The notes under the pieces were generated by a model that saw nothing but the letters and a program-made list of their open reading frames with translations, made no database searches and was not told where the DNA came from. Positions 60,801 to 64,000 of a stretch of 64,000 nt of DNA are shown in pieces (the first letter of the stretch is position 1; each line of letters opens with the position of its first letter). The position numbers and the translations under genes are program-made. The DNA lies in NCBI GenBank assembly GCA_964017065.1, contig OZ024783.1, positions 15,546,902 through 15,610,901 on the forward strand, written 5' to 3'. Source of the stretch: Haliclona indistincta. Its lineage: Eukaryota; Porifera; Demospongiae; Haplosclerida; Chalinidae.

Positions 60801-61022
60801 ATTGTGTGTATTTGTAGTATAATGTTATTACCAACAAGACCAGTTACCATGTGTTGTGCTTGACACCACTAACAAGCTCACACTCAATAATCATGTGTTC
60901 TTCACTTGTTGTTTATTCTATAGTATGATCAGACACCACTTCATCGCTGTGCATTCTATGGTCATGTGGCAGTAGCTCGGCTGCTTGTTGCTGCGGGAGC
61001 ATCCATTGACGCAACTGATAAT
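54861..61022 (+). CDS. Ankyrin-repeat N-terminus of the unit-3 ROC-family gene (partial)
   Basis: Exon 1, 54861-54893, starts ATG and reads MSSLNQYQEKL. Exon 2, 55096-55200, reads NEELYQACRDGNVSKAKELL, a typical ankyrin capping repeat. Exons 55811-55906 (FTPLHLSSLKGHSQVVDMLL) and 60924-61022 ([20 protein letters not shown]) are ankyrin repeats. All junctions are phase 0 and each exon is about one repeat (96-105 bp). The first residues go straight into ankyrin repeats, so this family starts without the kinase of DAPK1. The intron between the last two visible exons holds the ISL2EU-type transposon. Later ankyrin, ROC, COR and Death exons are expected beyond the window end, as in unit 1. Confidence 0.78.
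56240..57975 (+). pseudogene. THAP-domain transposase (HTH and DDE_Tnp_4 type), frameshifted
   Basis: The N-terminal THAP zinc finger (MPHNCCVPLCSKKGY with the C2CH residues, FHKET-like CSLHFKE, DSIPSIF closing motif, residues 1-90) binds transposon ends. A Ser/Asp-rich linker follows. The frame changes near 56785-56795 and continues in the ORF to 57975: a leucine-zipper-like coiled coil (AENDALRKQLDQLESRNGEL), a helix-turn-helix (HDLARRFDISPSSVSRVF), and the DDE nuclease core with catalytic-looking Asp in AIVDATEVKV, Asp in VMADRGFT and Glu in IHIERAIRRVK. A single small indel explains the break; a cryptic intron is less likely. Near-complete at about 575 residues. Confidence 0.85.
58125..60141 (-). 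pseudogene. SAP-SWIM-YqaJ nuclease, accessory protein of the ISL2EU transposon
   Basis: Exon 1 runs from ATG 60141 down to 59984 (NSSNLSADDIPGASLGD, then a SAP-like helix pair EPEKFKIAELRFWLQCRG). An intron 59983-59919 (GTGAGT..TTACAG) leads to exon 2, from 59918 to 58125. It contains a SWIM zinc finger (CSCTAGKSGMCSHV) and, C-terminally, a YqaJ/lambda-exonuclease-like PD-(D/E)XK domain (WRISRVGRVTASRFGD, LGASPDGLI, LAILEIKCPYTY with the E-x-K pair, YYYQVQGQM). The frame breaks at an A8 run (T run at 59446-59453 on +), which may be a homopolymer error. By family it is a DNA-processing partner of the transposase. Confidence 0.82.
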
Positions 61023-61049
61023 GTGAGAACATTATGTGTCTAGTGATAC

Positions 61050-62789
61050 TACTAATATAAATTAAGTCCTTCAGATTTTGCCTGCTTCACGAAGATCTTT
61101 TGTCACAGTATCTTTCCTCTAAATTTTCATTGATAGTGGTGTTTATTTTGTGATTGTTGTTCATGTGATTTGTGCTCTACAGTAGTAGATATGTTATGTA
61201 CTGTATGTACACAGTATGTGTGTGTGGAGGGTGAGTGAGGAGAGTCCATTTGTGAGATTCATGAGTACATAAACTTTGTGTTTATGTATCACAAAGACAT
61301 TCACAGCACAGTTAGACAACAATTCTCACAATATGAGTCACTGTCATGTGCTGTACAGTAGTAGCCTCATGGTCCTAGGTCCTGTCTTGCAAGGGGTGTG
61401 GTACAAGGGTGAGGTCATGTATGAGGTTCTTCCTGATAGGATCTAGCTGAGGTTCTTCCTGATAAATCTCATCGTTTTCGGGTGATTCCCAATGTTTTTT
61501 ATGCTTGGTGACCCATTTCACCGTCTCTTACTTACGGTGGCTGTTTTCAGCTTTAGTTCTTTATTACCCGGGATGTGTAGGCATCGGGGGTTAGGCGTTT
61601 GGGTGTGTCGGTCGGCATGTGGCTATGCGTGTGTGTGTCATAAAAAAACACGACTGTTTGCAGTCTCACCGTTCAAAATATTTTCAAAATGCTTGTTATG
61701 CAATTCTCATTCTTCAAAAGACACCTAAAAAGTCGGGAGAGCCTTGTGTCGAGTGCAACGGGCATGCTTTCCTAATAGCCTCACTGCTGATAAGAACATT
61801 ACGGTAGCCACGGTGAGCCTGAGTAAGTGCACAATAATGAGACCGAGCGAGCACGTTGTACTCACGCCGCCTGATCCTGCCGCTATACCACTACAGCCTG
61901 CTGAAAGTTAGTTTATGTACTGCCTGACAAAGCTGTGAGCATAATTACCCGTGCACAGTATGCGCTAGGGTTATGCGTTTGTGTCCATCTATATGTGTGT
62001 GTTTGTGGACAAAAAACACGCTTGTTTACGTCTCACCGCTCGAAATTCGTCACAAAAGAGCTTCTTCACTGAATCTATAGTCCTATGAAGACGTTTTCTG
62101 TGCTGGCAAGCCTTGCTCGAGCGGCTAATCCATGGCTTTCTAAAGCTACGTGTCCTTGTAAGAGCACTTTAAATTACGGTATTGTGGGTGTGTCACCCAA
62201 CCTCCTAGCTAGCTAGCTATCCATATATCGATGTACTCTCTCAGTCTCACATGTACCGTACGCCAGAGTCACTTCTTGCCAATCACCTGTTAGTGCATGT
62301 ATGGTAGCTATGCTATCATCAATTTATTTGGAGCTGCATGTCTATGGACTATCTGTAACGTGAGTGTAGTAGTCGTGTTTAGCTCTTAGCTCAGCGCACG
62401 GGTATGTGTTCATTAGAACTCTAGTTATAATAGTGTTGAGTAGCAGCTTTGAGCTGTAATTGCTGCTACTGCAACCACATGACAAAACTGTTGCAGCAAC
62501 TGCGTCACAGGTATGTGTTCCATGAGAACTCTAGTATCCCACCATTCAAGGTAAGTGTCCACACTATGTGCTTTGCAAAGAGCTAGTTTCAACTTCGTGC
62601 CGTGTTTTTGTGCGCTGTTTGAAGATTGCAAAATGGACCCACTGTTGCCCGACATTTTGATGTCGTAGGTCTGATGCATACTTCTTGTTGCTATTTCAAG
62701 AAGTGTCAAGCTAAGCTTTTGTAGTTATAAAACTGTGTTGAATATGCTTTGTGTTAGGTCCTCTGGGTATCTGTAAGTGTCTCTGCTAA
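61050..62789. repeat. Intron with inverted dispersed repeats
   Basis: Blocks 61490-61740 and 61990-62220 are related to each other and match 6230-6480 in reverse. 62340-62440 matches 5430-5510 in reverse. From 62565 the sequence aligns in the same direction with 4300-4490 of unit 1. No exon is seen. CGGTATTGTGGGTGTGTCAC and the GTGTGTGTG-bearing half-repeats are the easiest markers. Confidence 0.6.
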
Positions 62790-63780
62790 GTATTAGTTAT
62801 TACACCCTCCCCGAGGTCTGTTGCTGGTTTATAGGCCCGACCGTCGAGGGGCGCGTAGCGCCCGAGATGGGAGGGTCTATAAACCAGCAACAGACCGAGG
62901 GGAGGGTGTAATAAGTGGTTTATTTAGCGTTGCTATGCAGTTGCTAGGCAATGGGTTACGTCATCATAGTTGCTAGGATTTTGAGCGTTGCTAAGCAATC
63001 TATTGCGTCAGTCGCTTGAAGGGAAAGGCACGACCCACGAGGCTATGATGGATCCTGCGAAGCGCTCTCGAGAAAACTTTTGTTTGGCGGTGGATGGGTG
63101 GACTGAAATAGAGGAGGATAAAGAAAATGCCCCCCCCCCCAGCCAAACAGCGTAGGATGAGCCTGTCATTACCAAAAGACAAGAGCCGTAAGACTCGGAC
63201 CACTGCTACCACTGCTAGTACCAGCACCAGCTCATTTTTGAGTGAAACCGAAGAGGCGATTATAACCGAGAAGTGTGTGCCAAGGAATACAGCGTATTCC
63301 ACTAAGTGGGCAGTGTCAACGTTTTCTACCTGGGCTAAAAATCGCAACACTGCGTTTCCTGGTATATTCCCGACAAGCTTGTAAACAGACTTCGTTTGCC
63401 GAGCAGTTGTCCTATTCAAAGACAGATTCATGTACTCCTACGACCAGTACGAACACTACTGTTACTAGTAATTCTACTAATTCAGTCACAGTGCCTTGCC
63501 AAGCTGTTGCACAGTTTTCATTTGGGAACTGTCAAGTCACTATCAACAATCATTACTAGTTTTGTACTTTTTGCGTTTTTTGTGTTTGATTTCACATCTT
63601 TTTGATTGAACATGTTATTGTCATTGGGAAGTTACAGGTACTGATCAGGAAATTATAAACATTTTGTGGGAAGTTACAGACACCCCTTACATTCAATACA
63701 GGGAATTTCCCTAACATGTAGGTCTATGGTTGATTTAATTTACATAGCAACTGCATAGCAACGGTTAATAAACACTTTTA
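62790..63780 (+). mobile_element. Internally deleted element with Crypton-like (DUF3504-type) ORF
   Basis: The whole block is absent from the paralogous site in unit 1 (about 5063). Inverted ends GTTGCTATGCAGTTGCTA and TAGCAACTGCATAGCAAC lie near 62932 and 63741. The ORF 63127-63383 reads KQRRMSLSLPKDKSRKTRT and then VPRNTAYSTKWAVSTFSTWA, a motif of tyrosine-recombinase-derived DUF3504/ZMYM-type proteins found in Cryptons and relatives. After a stop, another frame gives a Thr/Asn-rich part and the closing FSFGNCQVTINNH typical of the C-terminus of such proteins. The recombinase core between them is missing, as in a deletion derivative. Confidence 0.55.
62797..62913. repeat. 117-bp palindromic MITE at the left end of the deleted element
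   Basis: TTATTACACCCTCCCCGAGG and its complement enclose near-perfect arms (GTCTGTTGCTGGTTTATA) and a GC-rich centre, GGGGCGCGTAGCGCCC. The hairpin would be very stable. It may be an independent MITE next to, or part of the terminus of, the larger element. Confidence 0.8.
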
Positions 63781-64000
63781 TAAACTGTGAAATAAAATTG
63801 CCTGATCTGAATCAGTCTCGTTTCTTGATGGCAGTGCAGAGCTAGTGTGTGTACTCAATTGTGTAGCAATGAGCGTCACCATCTGATGTACACGTGTGGT
63901 ACATGTACATGCATGATTCTTTAATTTACTGATGAACTGATATGAATTTACCGATACTATCGATACTGATACTTTCCATCTAAGTATAGTCGATTACAAA
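63781..64000. other. Unit-3 intron, paralogous to 5063-5282
   Basis: AACTGTGAAATAAAATTGCC onward matches unit 1 with few differences up to the window edge. The next ankyrin exon is therefore expected about 1.4 kb beyond the end, by analogy with 6702. Confidence 0.75.

Overview
The window reads as animal (metazoan) nuclear DNA. It has short phase-consistent exons with GT/AG introns, dense DNA transposons and MITEs, LINE and LTR retroelements, and long microsatellites. The gene types (ankyrin-ROC-COR-Death proteins in tandem, a beta-repeat ectodomain fused to a TRP-like membrane domain) are what I would expect of a demosponge such as Amphimedon, but the species is an inference.

The backbone is a segmental array of three paralogous units on the + strand. 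Unit 1 (about 1.8-22.8 kb) carries the most complete gene: three ankyrin-repeat exons, a linker exon, one 2-kb exon for a ROC GTPase plus COR domain, and a Death-domain exon. Unit 2 (about 23.2-54.7 kb) has the same promoter-like 5' block, no recognisable ankyrin exons, and a second ROC-COR-Death gene (35858-39415) whose 3' exons add a membrane-spanning segment. Unit 3 (from 54.75 kb to beyond the window end) has a promoter-like block, a clean exon 1 with ATG, and three ankyrin exons; its ROC part lies outside. The encoded architecture is that of DAPK1 without a visible kinase domain, so a cell-death or innate-immune signalling role is likely by family.

Between the units lie a TRP-like multi-spanning surface protein gene (about 40.8-42.8 kb) with decayed relatives at 20.2 and 52.5 kb, a frameshifted seven-helix receptor (17.6-18.4 kb, minus), an eIF4G-like gene fragment (24.4-31.4 kb) split by repeats, and an unidentified small exon repeated in the units (12.6, 22.1 and 53.6 kb).

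Mobile DNA explains most of the rest. There is a young Ty3/gypsy element with identical 208-bp LTRs and a 5-bp target duplication (25207-29630), and an ISL2EU-type transposon (56159-60257) with a THAP transposase facing a SAP-SWIM-YqaJ nuclease gene. There are also pogo-like elements, two elements with 9-10 bp target duplications (MULE-like), hAT-like and PIF/Harbinger-like non-autonomous elements, LINE fragments, and an internally deleted element with a Crypton-like (DUF3504-type) ORF. Because the units are paralogous, several insertions can be dated and bounded against an empty site in the sister unit. A 200-bp N gap and a large near-perfect palindrome at the left edge may be assembly damage.
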